A stretch of 64,000 bases of DNA from Nocardiopsis listeri NBRC 13360 (GCF_001570765.1 NZ_BCSH01000017.1:21802-85801); one strand, 5' to 3'. Numbered from the stretch's first letter, positions 8,382 through 17,267 are shown. A program made the numbers and translations. Notes: generated by a model from the letters alone, not told the origin.

Positions 8382-9187
8382 TGGTCCTTCCCCGTGTCAT
8401 CGCCACCGACCTCGACGGCACCCTCCTGGGCCGATCGGGCGAGGTCTCCGAACGCAACCGCAGGGCTCTGAACGACGCCGTCGACGCCGGAATCAGGGTG
8501 GTCATCGTGACCGCCCGACCACCCCGCAACACCGCCGCCATCGCCGAACTGTTCGAGTGCGCCGCAGTGGTCTGCGGCAACGGCGCCCACACCCAGGTGC
8601 CCGGCCGCGATCCGCTGGTCAGGGCGATCGACCGCGACACCTCCGGAACCCTCGTAGACAAGCTCCGGGGCGCCCTGCCCGAGGTCGGGTTCGCGGTGGA
8701 GACCGGCGTCGGCTTCTACCACGACGCCGACTACATGTTGGAGTCCTGGATGCCCCGGGACTGGGTGACCGAGGTGTTGGAGGACACCGACGCCCTGCTG
8801 GCCGCCGCGAACCCCGTCACCAAACTCCTCGCCCGGTCCACCGCCATGCCCGTGCACCTGATGCTCGACGCCGCCTCCCAGTCCATCGGACCCCTGGCGG
8901 AGGTGACCTACTCCGGTTCGTCCGGGTTGGTCGAGGTGAGCGCGACCGGGGTGAACAAGGGCAGCGCTTTGGCGCTGCTCTGCGAGGAATGGGGGGTCTC
9001 CCGGGAGGAGGTCGTGGCCTTCGGCGACATGCCCAACGACCGGTCCTCGCTCACCTGGGCCGGGTCCGGCTACGCGATGCGCAGCGGCCACCCCGAACTG
9101 CTCGACCCGGAGCTGGGGCTGCTGGTGGCCCCGCCCAGCCACGAGGACGGCGTGGGACGTGTGGTGGAGCAACTGCTGCGAGGGTGA
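8381..9187 (+). CDS. HAD family hydrolase (Cof-type phosphatase)
   Basis: A 268-residue Cof/YidA-type HAD hydrolase. Motif I is DLDGTLLG near the N-terminus, with the nucleophilic Asp and the Asp two residues on. Motif II (VIVTARP) follows near residue 46. The C2B-type cap occupies the middle. Motif III/IV is NKGSALALL...VVAFGDMPNDRSSL. Cof-type enzymes dephosphorylate sugar phosphates or nucleotide cofactors such as PLP and FMN; specificity cannot be read from sequence. The start is the ATG at 8381, not the longer in-frame one at 8324, because of the -10-like CATAAT just upstream. It is probably a separate unit from the STM401x operon, although on the same strand 66 bases downstream. Confidence 0.85.
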   Translation: MVLPRVIATDLDGTLLGRSGEVSERNRRALNDAVDAGIRVVIVTARPPRNTAAIAELFECAAVVCGNGAHTQVPGRDPLVRAIDRDTSGTLVDKLRGALPEVGFAVETGVGFYHDADYMLESWMPRDWVTEVLEDTDALLAAANPVTKLLARSTAMPVHLMLDAASQSIGPLAEVTYSGSSGLVEVSATGVNKGSALALLCEEWGVSREEVVAFGDMPNDRSSLTWAGSGYAMRSGHPELLDPELGLLVAPPSHEDGVGRVVEQLLRG

Positions 9188-9208
9188 GCGACCACCGGCC
9201 GAAACGAC

Positions 9209-9241
9209 CGTGGCCCCGGCGGAACGTCCGCCGGGGCCACG
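9209..9241 (+). terminator. terminator hairpin after the HAD hydrolase gene
   Basis: A perfect 15-bp inverted repeat (arms 9209-9223 and 9227-9241) with a 3-nt loop, 22 bases after the stop codon. The right arm is followed by only a short T-containing stretch, as is common in actinomycetes. Confidence 0.75.
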
Positions 9242-9475
9242 TCGGTTCAACGGCCGTGCGCACGGGGGTCCTCCGGGGTGGGGAGAGGAGTCGGGCGTCC
9301 CGGAAGGCGCGTCCCAACGACCCTGGACACGACCACCCGGCGACCGTTCGTCGTGGATGGGGACCGTTCACCGCACGATGGGCGACCGCTCGACGCTTCG
9401 CACCCGCGTTCGGCGCGTGTTCGGGCGCGTCCCCTGCTCAATCGGTGGTGTCGCTCCTTACAGTATCGAGTAATT

Positions 9476-9502
9476 CAGGTCACATCCTCGGGATGTGACC
9501 TG
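9476..9502. promoter_or_regulatory. perfect palindrome upstream of the acetate symporter operon
   Basis: Arms CAGGTCACATCC (9476-9487) and GGATGTGACCTG (9491-9502) are perfect inverses around TCG. The element lies 41 bases before the DUF485 start and just after a -10-like TACAGT (9459-9464), where an operator would block transcription. No T-run follows, so a terminator is less likely. Apart from it and the terminator above, the 355-base gap 9188-9542 holds nothing recognisable. Confidence 0.55.
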
Positions 9503-9542
9503 ACCAGCGTCACCGTCCCGCCCATCCCCCCGGAGGTAGCAC

Positions 9543-9935
9543 ATGGCGAGTAAAGAACCACCGCAACCCACAACCACCGCGGAGCAGGGTCCAGAACCCA
9601 CCGAGGAAACGCTGTCCACTGAAGCGGTCATCGCCATGCACAGCGACCCGAGGTTCCTCCACCTCAAGAAGAGCCTCTTCTCCTTCATCTTTCCGATGAG
9701 TCTGGCCTTCATGGCCTGGTACCTGCTCTACGTCCTGATGACGGCGTTCGCACGCGACCTGATGAGCGTCCAGCTGTTCGGGAACGTCAACCTGGCGTTG
9801 CTCTTCGGTGTGCTCCAGTTCATCACGACCTTCAGCATCGCCATCATCTACTCGAACTACTCGCGTAAGCGTCTGGATCCGGCCGCCGCGGCCGTCCGTG
9901 AGGCTCTGGACAACCCCGTGGAGGAGAAGAAGTGA
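9543..9935 (+). CDS. DUF485 family membrane protein (ActP partner)
   Basis: A 130-residue protein with two predicted membrane helices (about residues 48-70 and 80-103) inside a DUF485 domain (FIFPMSLAFMAWYLLYVLM...). DUF485 proteins are encoded next to ActP-type acetate symporters and are thought to be small accessory subunits. The first 45 residues are polar and probably cytosolic. The ATG has GGAGGT five bases upstream. Its stop overlaps the GTG of actP, so the two should be translated together. Confidence 0.88.
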   Translation: MASKEPPQPTTTAEQGPEPTEETLSTEAVIAMHSDPRFLHLKKSLFSFIFPMSLAFMAWYLLYVLMTAFARDLMSVQLFGNVNLALLFGVLQFITTFSIAIIYSNYSRKRLDPAAAAVREALDNPVEEKK

Positions 9936-11635
9936 ACCTCACCGGCATCCAGCAGTTCACACTCGAGACGGCCGCCGTCAGCGACAGCAGTCGCGCCATC
10001 ACCATCGGCCTGTTCTCGGTCATCATCGCCGCGACCCTCTACATCACCGTCTGGGCGAGCCGGCGAACCCACAACGCCACCGACTTCCACTCCGGTGGAC
10101 GCGGCTTCACCGCCACCCAGAACGGGTTCGCGATCGCGGGGGACTACATGTCCGCCGCCTCTTTCCTGGGCATCGCGGGCATGATCGCCCTGTTCGGCTA
10201 CGACGGCTTCCTGTACTCCATCGGCTTCCTCGTGGCCTGGCTGGTGGCTCTGCTCCTGGTCGCCGAACTACTGCGCAACTCCGGTCGCTACACCATGGGC
10301 GACGTGCTGTCCTACCGGATGCAGCAGCGTCCGGTGCGCACCGCCGCGGCCGTCTCCACCATTACCGTCTCCATCTTCTACCTCCTGGCGCAGATGGTGG
10401 GCGCGGGCGCTCTCATCTCCCTGCTCATGGGCATCCAGCCCGGTGAGACCTACCTGGGCATGTCCGGGGAGACCGCCAAGATCGTCGGCATCGTGCTGGT
10501 CGGCATGCTGATGACCATCTACGTCTCCTTCGGCGGCATGAAGGGCACCACCTGGGTCCAGATCATCAAGGCCATCATGCTCATGACCGGTACCGGTCTG
10601 CTGGTGGTACTCACCCTGTCGATCTACAACTTCAACCTCGGCTCCCTGATGACCGATGCGGCCTCGGCCAGCGGCCAGGGAGCGGCCTTCCTCGAACCCG
10701 GCCTGCGTTACGGCGTCGAGGTGTCCGGTGACGCGGTCCAGTCCATGTGGAACAAGCTGGACCTGATCAGCCTCGGCATGGCCTTGGTCCTGGGCACTGC
10801 CGGTCTGCCGCACATCCTCATCCGCTTCTACACGGTCCCCGACTCGATGACGGCCCGTAAGTCCGTGAACTGGGCCATCGGCCTCATCGGCACCTTCTAC
10901 CTGTTCACCCTGGTGCTGGGCTTCGGCGCCGCCGCCATCGTGGGTCACCAGGCGATCACCGACCAGGACGCGGCGGGCAACGCGGCCGCACCCCAGCTGG
11001 CACAGGCCGTCGGCGACCACTTCGGTGGGGAGACCACGGGAGCGATCCTGCTCGCGTTGATCGCCTCCGTCGCCTTCGCGACGATCCTGTCGACGGTGGC
11101 GGGTCTGGTCATCGCCTCGTCCTCCTCCCTTGCCCACGACTTCTACAACTCCGTGATCCGCAAGGGGAAGGCCACCGACAACGAGCAGGTCCGTGTCGCG
11201 CGGATCGCCGCCGCCGGCATCGGTCTGGTCGCCGTCGTCCTGGCGGTCTTCGCGCAGAACCTCAACGTGGCGTTCCTCGTGGCCCTGGCCTTCGCCATCG
11301 CCGCCTCGGCCAACCTGCCGACGATCCTGCTCAGCCTGTTCTGGAAGCGGTTCAACACCCGTGGCGCGATCTGCGGTGTCTACGGTGGTCTGATCAGCGC
11401 GGTGGGTCTGGTGCTCTTCTCCCCGGTCGTCTCCGGCTCCGAGACCGCCCTGATTCCGCACATGGACTTCGCCTGGTTCCCGATGCCCAACCCGGCACTG
11501 TTCTCGGTGCCGCTGGGTCTTCTCTGCGCGGTCGTGGGCACGCTCACCTCCAAGGAGCAGGACTTCGAGAAGTTCGCCCAGCTCCAGGTGCGCGCCTTGT
11601 CCGGTGCGGGCGCCGAAAAGGCCTCCGATCACTAG
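9932..11635 (+). CDS. actP: cation/acetate symporter
   Basis: A 567-residue sodium:solute symporter family protein with about 13 hydrophobic helices. Typical ActP signatures are present: an N-terminal helix followed by DFHSGGRGF and AIAGDYMSAASFLGIAGMI, and the later GTAGLPHILIRFYTVPD. It should take up acetate and possibly other short monocarboxylates with a cation at the cytoplasmic membrane. It starts with GTG overlapping the DUF485 stop. The LytS/LytTR pair and a second symporter follow on the same strand, which suggests a substrate-sensing uptake region. Close relatives also transport pyruvate or propionate, so the exact substrate is open. Confidence 0.9.
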   Translation: MNLTGIQQFTLETAAVSDSSRAITIGLFSVIIAATLYITVWASRRTHNATDFHSGGRGFTATQNGFAIAGDYMSAASFLGIAGMIALFGYDGFLYSIGFLVAWLVALLLVAELLRNSGRYTMGDVLSYRMQQRPVRTAAAVSTITVSIFYLLAQMVGAGALISLLMGIQPGETYLGMSGETAKIVGIVLVGMLMTIYVSFGGMKGTTWVQIIKAIMLMTGTGLLVVLTLSIYNFNLGSLMTDAASASGQGAAFLEPGLRYGVEVSGDAVQSMWNKLDLISLGMALVLGTAGLPHILIRFYTVPDSMTARKSVNWAIGLIGTFYLFTLVLGFGAAAIVGHQAITDQDAAGNAAAPQLAQAVGDHFGGETTGAILLALIASVAFATILSTVAGLVIASSSSLAHDFYNSVIRKGKATDNEQVRVARIAAAGIGLVAVVLAVFAQNLNVAFLVALAFAIAASANLPTILLSLFWKRFNTRGAICGVYGGLISAVGLVLFSPVVSGSETALIPHMDFAWFPMPNPALFSVPLGLLCAVVGTLTSKEQDFEKFAQLQVRALSGAGAEKASDH

Positions 11636-11646
11636 TTCTCACCCCG

Positions 11647-11674
11647 GGCCCCCGATCAGCCACTTACGGGGGCC
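11647..11674 (+). terminator. weak terminator hairpin after actP
   Basis: GGCCCCCG (11647-11654) pairs with CGGGGGCC (11667-11674) around a 12-nt loop, 12 bases past the stop. The stem is GC-rich but has no T-run. Confidence 0.45.
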
Positions 11675-11795
11675 ACGCACGGAACGTGGCCATCTCCCGA
11701 TCGCGCTCCGTGCGTCCCGGCCCGTCACCCCTCCTCCCGGGGGTGGCGGGCCCTTCCACGTGAACGAGAAGAAGGCGATCCGATCGACGTGACCG

Positions 11796-11827
11796 TTGAC
11801 ACACTATGCGGGGATAAGATCGGTGCG
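11796..11827 (+). promoter_or_regulatory. promoter-like sequence before the LytS-type kinase
   Basis: TAAGAT (11815-11820) lies six bases before the GTG start, consistent with a leaderless transcript. TTGACA is at 11796-11801, but the 13-base spacer is too short for a standard sigma-70 promoter, so that -35 match may be fortuitous. Confidence 0.45.
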
Positions 11828-12921
11828 TGTCGTATCGGTGGCTGTCGTGGCTTTCCCCCTCCCGGCGCCCCTCCTCTTCGGATCGTCGGGCGAGCATCGA
11901 GTTGATGCGCCAGGTCCACGCCTTGGGAATCGATCTCCAGGACGGGTTGCACGGCCGCAACGTGGGCGCGGCCGCCAGAAGGCTGCGCCGGATCCTCGCC
12001 GTGGAGGGTGTCCTGCTGGCCGACCTGGACGGACCGATCACCGCGAACGGAACCCGCCCCGGGTCCGAGGAGATCGAGGGTGTCCTGGCCCAGGTCTTCG
12101 AGTACGGGGGCAGTGCCCGCGCCCGCTCGACGGAGGGCGCCTCGGTCTACGCGGTCCCGCTGCACGTGGCCGACGAACTCGCCGGCGCGTTGGTGGCCAT
12201 CGGCGAACCGGTGGAGTCGGACGTCGAGGCGGCCGCGGCACTGGTCTCGGACAGCCTGGACCACGCGGCGCTGCGCCGGGCCCGAGCCCGGATCGCCGCC
12301 GCCGACCTGCGCACCCTGCGCGCCCAGATCTCCCCGCACTTCATGCACAACTCCCTCGCCGTGATCGCGGCGTTGGTGCGCACCGACCCCGACCGGTCCC
12401 GTCAACTGCTGTCGGACTTCGCCGACTACCTGCGGTACGGGTTCTCCGACAAGGGCGACTACGCCACGGTCTCCGACGAGTTGGAGGCCACGCAGACCTA
12501 CCTCGAACTACAGCGCGCCCGCTTCCACGACCGGTTGGACATCACCGTGCGGATGGCACCCGAGGTGCTGCCCATCGCCATCCCGTTCCTGGTGGTGCAA
12601 CCGATCGTGGAGAACGCGATCCGGCACGGGCTGGAACGCAAGGAGGGCCGTGGCCACATCAGCGTGTCCGGTTTCGGTGAGGGTCCGCTCTGCGTCATCG
12701 AGATCGAGGACGACGGTGTGGGCATGCACCCGGAACTGGCACGCGCCCTCCTCGCGGGTACCGGGCCCGAGGCCCGTAGCGTCGGTCTGGCCAACGTGGA
12801 CCAGCGACTGCGAGCGGTCTACGGACCGGAGTACGGTCTGATGATCGAGACCGCGCTGGGGGAGGGAACGAAGGTGACCGTGCGCGTACCGAGGTTCGCA
12901 CCCGGGGTGGTCGTGCGATGA
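11827..12921 (+). CDS. LytS-type sensor histidine kinase, soluble
   Basis: A 364-residue histidine kinase of the LytS/YehU (His_kinase) class. A GAF-like sensor region spans about residues 25-150. The phospho-acceptor box is QISPHFMHNSL with His171, and an N-box (VENAIRHGL) and GxGxG ATP-lid region (DDGVGM...SVGLANVDQRL) complete the catalytic domain. It has no membrane helix, so it senses an intracellular signal, unlike classical LytS. The GTG at 11827 has no Shine-Dalgarno but a -10-like box six bases away. It overlaps the response regulator gene by four bases. LytS/LytTR pairs elsewhere (BtsSR, YpdAB) control carboxylate uptake, and symporters flank this pair on both sides. Confidence 0.88.
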   Translation: MSYRWLSWLSPSRRPSSSDRRASIELMRQVHALGIDLQDGLHGRNVGAAARRLRRILAVEGVLLADLDGPITANGTRPGSEEIEGVLAQVFEYGGSARARSTEGASVYAVPLHVADELAGALVAIGEPVESDVEAAAALVSDSLDHAALRRARARIAAADLRTLRAQISPHFMHNSLAVIAALVRTDPDRSRQLLSDFADYLRYGFSDKGDYATVSDELEATQTYLELQRARFHDRLDITVRMAPEVLPIAIPFLVVQPIVENAIRHGLERKEGRGHISVSGFGEGPLCVIEIEDDGVGMHPELARALLAGTGPEARSVGLANVDQRLRAVYGPEYGLMIETALGEGTKVTVRVPRFAPGVVVR

Positions 12922-13706
12922 ACCCCGAACTCCGTGTACTGGTGGTGGAGGACGAGGCCTCCACCCGCCAGGAGATGGCCTCGCTCCTGGGCGACATGCC
13001 CGAGGTGTCGGAGGTCCTGGTGGCCTCGAACGGGGCTTCGGCGGTGCGGTTGTTGGGCACGACCAGCATCGACGCCGCCTTCCTCGACATCCTCATGCCC
13101 GGCTTGGACGGCATGGACGTGGCCCGGGTGCTGAGCGTGATGTCGGAGCCGCCGTCGATCGTGTTCGTGACCGCGTCCGAGGCGCACGCCGTGGAGGCGT
13201 TCGGGATCGGCGCGGTGGACTACCTGCTCAAACCGATCCGCCCCGAGCGTCTGGCCGAGGCCGTAGGCCGGATCGCGCAACTGCGCGACGCCAACGCCAC
13301 CTCCTCCCCGGCGGAGGACCTGCACGTGGTGCAGATCGACACCGGCCGGCGCACCGTGTTCGTCAAACGCGACGACGTGCAGTTCGTGGAGGCCCAGGGC
13401 GACTACGTGCGGTTGCACACCGCCGAGGGCACCCACCTGATCCGGCTGTCGCTGTCGTACCTGGAGGAGGTGTGGGCCTCGGCCGGGTTCGTCCGGGTGC
13501 ACCGCGGCTTCCTCATCGCCATCTCCTGGGTCCGGGACCTTCGGGTGACCTCCTCCTCCGGTCTGGTGGCCGGGACCCCGGCCGGAGACGTACCCGTGAG
13601 CCGCCGCCACGGACGCCATCTGCGCGCCCAACTCCTGGAGGCGGCCAAACGCGACCAGCTCGGCCGTTCGGCGACCGGACGCCCGGGGACGGCCAAGGAG
13701 TGGTAG
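12918..13706 (+). CDS. LytTR-family response regulator
   Basis: A 262-residue response regulator. The receiver domain (residues 5-120) has the acidic pocket VVEDE, the phospho-acceptor Asp57 in FLDILMPG, the conserved FVTA, and LLKPI. A LytTR DNA-binding domain follows (about 140-235), with FVEAQGDYVRLHT and FVRVHRGFLI. LytTR proteins bind direct repeats upstream of transport or virulence genes. It is coupled to the kinase by an ATGA overlap and followed, with no gap, by a small membrane protein and a symporter, its most likely targets. Confidence 0.9.
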   Translation: MNPELRVLVVEDEASTRQEMASLLGDMPEVSEVLVASNGASAVRLLGTTSIDAAFLDILMPGLDGMDVARVLSVMSEPPSIVFVTASEAHAVEAFGIGAVDYLLKPIRPERLAEAVGRIAQLRDANATSSPAEDLHVVQIDTGRRTVFVKRDDVQFVEAQGDYVRLHTAEGTHLIRLSLSYLEEVWASAGFVRVHRGFLIAISWVRDLRVTSSSGLVAGTPAGDVPVSRRHGRHLRAQLLEAAKRDQLGRSATGRPGTAKEW

Positions 13707-14132
13707 TTGAGTCCACGCCGTGAGAAGCTCACCAGCCCGCAGACGAGGATCGCGTTGGCCAGGGGCAACCGGCCGGTGCAGCACCTACAGCCGGTTCCCG
13801 AACCCGTGGACACCGAGGCCGCCCGAGCGCTGTTCCGCGCGCAGCGACGCGGGGCCGTACGCACCGTGACGCTGCTGGGACTGGTGCTGTTCGGGCTGAG
13901 CGGCGCCTTCTCCCTGTTCCCGACGCTCGGAGACCTCCGGGTGGTGGGGGTGCCGATCTCCTGGCTGCTGCTGACCGTGGCGATCTACCCGTCGTTGTTC
14001 GGCCTGGCGCTGTGGCACGTGCGATCGGCCGAGCGTCTGGAGGACCGGGCCGAGGCCGTCGCACGGGCCGGGGCCGTCACCCGGTCGACCCGCAACGACG
14101 AACCGTACCCTCGCGATGACGGGACCTCATGA
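13707..14132 (+). CDS. small two-helix membrane protein before the second symporter
   Basis: A 141-residue protein that I do not assign to a family. It has a basic, polar N-terminus, hydrophobic helices at about residues 53-73 and 84-104, and a charged C-terminal tail. The TTG start directly follows the regulator's stop, with AAGGAG just upstream. Its stop overlaps the symporter ATG. Position and topology mirror the DUF485-ActP pair 4 kb upstream. It may therefore be a divergent accessory subunit of the second symporter (inference). Confidence 0.7.
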   Translation: MSPRREKLTSPQTRIALARGNRPVQHLQPVPEPVDTEAARALFRAQRRGAVRTVTLLGLVLFGLSGAFSLFPTLGDLRVVGVPISWLLLTVAIYPSLFGLALWHVRSAERLEDRAEAVARAGAVTRSTRNDEPYPRDDGTS

Positions 14133-15784
14133 CCACCGCCGTCCTGGCCATCGGCCTGGTGCTCGTCGCGAGCCTGGTCATCGGGATCTACGGAGTGCGG
14201 GCCGCGCGGTCCACCTCCGACTTCCTGGTCGCCTCACGGCGGGTGTCGCCGAACTGGAACGCCCTGGCGATCGCCGGTGAATACCTGTCCGCCGCCTCCG
14301 TGCTCGGCCTGGCCGGACTGCTGCTCAAGAACGGGCTGGGCACCATGTGGTACGCGGCGGGGTTCAGCGCCGGGTACGTGGCCGTGGTCGCGTTGGTGGC
14401 CGGACCGATGCGACGTTCGGGTGCCTTCACCGTGCCGGACTTCGCCGAGTACCGACTGGGCGCGCCCCGTCTACGGAAGCTGTGCGGCTGCGTGGTACTG
14501 GTCATCATGCTGCTGTACCTGGTCCCCCAGTTCAAGGGGGCCGGGGTGGTGTTGAGCCTGGTCAGCGGAACCCCCTACTGGGTCGGGGTGCTGCTGGCCG
14601 GGTTGGTGGTGAGTGGTTCCATCGCGGCGGGCGGCATGCGTTCGGCCACCTACGTGCAGGCCTTCCACTACATCATCAAGTTGACGTTCCTGGCGGTGCC
14701 GGCGATCTACCTGGTGGTGCACGCCGGCGCCGACACCCGCTCCGAGGCCCTGCACCCCGAATGGGGTACGCGATTCCCGCAGGCCACGCCGGTGGAGTTC
14801 ACCGTCGGTACCGAGTTCACGTTGGACGAACCGGTCACCGTGGTCACCGCCGACGGCGAGGAGTTGGAACTCGCCGCGGGAGGGCACTCCGTGGAACAGG
14901 GCACTGAGTACGTGTTCCCGGAGGGCGCCACCATCCCGCACCCCGAGGGCCTGCCGGAGCTCGGCGGTGAACGCTGGAGCACGCCCCTGCTGGACATGGG
15001 CGGCTACCCGTTGTTCGAGACCTGGTCGACGCTGCTCGCCATCACCCTGGGCTGCATGGGTCTGCCGCACGTGATCATGCGCTTCCACACCAGTCCGACC
15101 GCGCGGATCGCCCGCCGGGTGGCCGTGGGCGTGATCGCGTTGCTGGGGCTGTTCTACCTTTTCCCCACCGTGTACGGACTGTTGGGCCGCGTGCTCACGC
15201 CACAGCTGGTGATGTTGCAGGGCACCGACACCGTGACGGTGGTGCTGCCGGCCCAGGCGGTCCCGGGTTCGGTGGGGACCCTCCTGACGGCGATGGTCGC
15301 CGCGGGTGCCTTCGGCGCCTTCCTGTCCACCTCCTCCGGGCTGTTGCTGGCCCTGGCCGGCGGACTGTCGCACGACCTCTTCCACGGCAGCGTGCCCCGT
15401 CTACGGCTGGCCGTGGTCGTCGGTGCCTGCGTGTCCGTCCTGTTGGCGCTGCCCGCGCAGATGATCGACATCAACGCGTTGGTGGTGTGGGCGTTCACCG
15501 TCGCGGCGTCCACCTTCTGTCCCCTGCTGGTGTTGGGGATCTGGTGGCGCCGGCTGACCCTGCCGGGCGCCGCCGCCGGACTGATCGTGGGTGGGGGCAC
15601 CGCCACCGGGGCGGTGGGATGGTCGATCCTGCTGCCCACGATCCCGGGATGGGGGACCGTGTTGTTGGCCCAACCGGCGGCTTGGACCATCCCCTTGGCG
15701 TTCCTGACGATGATGGTCGTCTCACGTTTCACCCGACCTCCCGAATGGGCCGAGCACGCGGTCCTGCGCCTGCACTCCCCCTGA
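14129..15784 (+). CDS. sodium/solute symporter, ActP-like
   Basis: A 551-residue sodium:solute symporter family protein with about 13 helices. It shares ActP signatures with the upstream symporter (DFLVASRRVSPNWNALAIAGEYLSAASVLG; CMGLPHVIMRFHTSP) but differs in an inserted hydrophilic loop around residues 205-285, rich in Glu, Thr and Gly. The ATG overlaps the preceding stop. It is likely a monocarboxylate (acetate, propionate, pyruvate) or related symporter under control of the LytS/LytTR pair in the same operon. The substrate may differ from that of the actP product. Confidence 0.85.
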   Translation: MTTAVLAIGLVLVASLVIGIYGVRAARSTSDFLVASRRVSPNWNALAIAGEYLSAASVLGLAGLLLKNGLGTMWYAAGFSAGYVAVVALVAGPMRRSGAFTVPDFAEYRLGAPRLRKLCGCVVLVIMLLYLVPQFKGAGVVLSLVSGTPYWVGVLLAGLVVSGSIAAGGMRSATYVQAFHYIIKLTFLAVPAIYLVVHAGADTRSEALHPEWGTRFPQATPVEFTVGTEFTLDEPVTVVTADGEELELAAGGHSVEQGTEYVFPEGATIPHPEGLPELGGERWSTPLLDMGGYPLFETWSTLLAITLGCMGLPHVIMRFHTSPTARIARRVAVGVIALLGLFYLFPTVYGLLGRVLTPQLVMLQGTDTVTVVLPAQAVPGSVGTLLTAMVAAGAFGAFLSTSSGLLLALAGGLSHDLFHGSVPRLRLAVVVGACVSVLLALPAQMIDINALVVWAFTVAASTFCPLLVLGIWWRRLTLPGAAAGLIVGGGTATGAVGWSILLPTIPGWGTVLLAQPAAWTIPLAFLTMMVVSRFTRPPEWAEHAVLRLHSP

Positions 15785-15861
15785 CCGCCCCGTTCGCGGG
15801 GTGGGGCGGGACCCGACGGAGTACGATTACCTCGTGTCCAAAACCAGCCACGAGGAGTAGC

Positions 15862-16488
15862 GTGCCTCGCCTGCCGCGTGCGTTTCCCTTCCTGTTCGCC
15901 GCCGGAGTCGTGCTGTGCTCCTGCGCGGCGGCCCAGGCCGACGAGTCCGGGTACGCCCCGCCCCCCGACACGAGTGTCACGGCCGGGCCCCAGGACGTCC
16001 GTGTGGACACCCCCGACACCCATGTGGAGTCCACCCCGGAGTGGGTGGTCGTGTGCGCGGGCGAGGTGACGGTCGTGATCGGTCCGGGCGCCTGCCCGCT
16101 GTCACCGCCCGCGTTCGTCCCCGAACCCGCGCCCGAACCGGGTCGTTCCGTCCCCGATGCGCCCGTACCCGAGCCTCCGATCGTGTCGGCACCGGCCACG
16201 GCGGCCACGGCGGAACCGGCCGCATCGGAATCGCCCGGGCCCGAGGGTCCCGCCCCCGAGGCACCACCGGCGCCGGAACCCGCCGAACCCGCGGAGCCCC
16301 TCACACCGGTGGAGGCGGCCCGAGTGATCGAGGCCGCCCATCAGGACCCCCTCATCGCCGCCGACCGACCCACCACGGACACCGCGACCGGGGTCTTCAC
16401 ACCGATGCGCACCATGGTCCTCATCGCCGTGGTGGGCGCCGTCGCCGCCGCCGGTGCCGGCCGCGCCGGCGCCACCCGGCAAAGGTAA
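15862..16488 (+). CDS. secreted/anchored Pro-Glu-rich protein of unknown function
   Basis: A 208-residue protein not recognised as a family. The GTG at 15862 has GAGGAG upstream. Residues 1-28 look like a signal peptide (basic start, then a Leu/Val/Ala core ending AQADES). A short domain with two Cys (VVCAGEVTVVIGPGACPL) follows. Residues 90-150 are almost wholly Pro, Glu, Ala and Ser. A hydrophobic segment at about 183-200, ending in basic residues, suggests a C-terminal membrane anchor. This is the layout of a cell-wall-spanning surface protein. It ends six bases from a convergent gene. Confidence 0.6.
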   Translation: MPRLPRAFPFLFAAGVVLCSCAAAQADESGYAPPPDTSVTAGPQDVRVDTPDTHVESTPEWVVVCAGEVTVVIGPGACPLSPPAFVPEPAPEPGRSVPDAPVPEPPIVSAPATAATAEPAASESPGPEGPAPEAPPAPEPAEPAEPLTPVEAARVIEAAHQDPLIAADRPTTDTATGVFTPMRTMVLIAVVGAVAAAGAGRAGATRQR

Positions 16489-16493
16489 GGAGG

Positions 16494-17267
16494 TCAGGGC
16501 GTGACCATCGTCGAGTCGACACGTTCGAACGTGGCCAGCGCCGCCGACAACCCCTCGGCGTCGACCTTCAACGCCGACGCGTAGGGATCGCCGATGTAGA
16601 AGAGCAGAGCGATGGTGGCGAACACGAACAGCAGGTTGACGGCGGCCCACAGGTAGGCCACCCGGGCACCGCGCTTGATCATCGCGAACGGCATCACCGC
16701 GACCACCGCACCGGAAGCGGCGGTCAGCACCAGCAGCAACGTAGGAATGCCGTCCCCGGCGGCGTCGGACCTGGCCACGCGCGCGTCGCTGAGGTTGCCG
16801 AGTTCCTGACGCGCGGTCAAGCGGTCGAGCCCGTCACCGGAATCGGACGCCGAGAGCGTGCGCACCGACGTCGTCAGCGCGGCCATGGCCTCGTCCCCCT
16901 CCGCGCTGAGTTCCCCCTCGGTCACCATGCGCGGCCAATCGTCCTCCACCACGGTCGTCAGGTAGGCGCGAAGGTTCTCGCGCACCGCGATGGCCTCGTC
17001 CTCGGGCAGGGCGGTGGTGCTCCAGTACAGGGATTGCGCAGCGCCGGTCTCGGCGACGATCCCGTCTTCCGCGGTGGTGAAGTTCTCCCAGGCGATCACC
17101 GCGCCCATGGCGGCGGCCACGAGGTAGAGGGCGAGCACGCAGGGTGCGATGGTGGCGCCCAAGGCACCGCCGGAGAACTCATCGTCGACCTGGAGGCGTC
17201 GGGAGATCAGTACGGCGCCGGCGACCATGACGATCAGGAGGGCGGCGAGCAGCAGCAGGGTGGACAA
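16494..17267 (-). CDS. DUF4239-like membrane protein
   Basis: A 257-residue membrane protein resembling the DUF4239 (bestrophin-like) group. Helices are predicted near residues 2-20, 35-60, 175-195 and 205-225. Between them is a soluble loop with the conserved-looking EAGAAQSLYW-type helix (ETGAAQSLYWST). The start is TTG at 17267, supported by GGGAG five bases upstream. Its molecular role is unknown. It is convergent with the Pro-rich surface protein and divergent from a small secreted protein. Confidence 0.7.
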   Translation of the reverse strand: MSTLLLLAALLIVMVAGAVLISRRLQVDDEFSGGALGATIAPCVLALYLVAAAMGAVIAWENFTTAEDGIVAETGAAQSLYWSTTALPEDEAIAVRENLRAYLTTVVEDDWPRMVTEGELSAEGDEAMAALTTSVRTLSASDSGDGLDRLTARQELGNLSDARVARSDAAGDGIPTLLLVLTAASGAVVAVMPFAMIKRGARVAYLWAAVNLLFVFATIALLFYIGDPYASALKVDAEGLSAALATFERVDSTMVTP

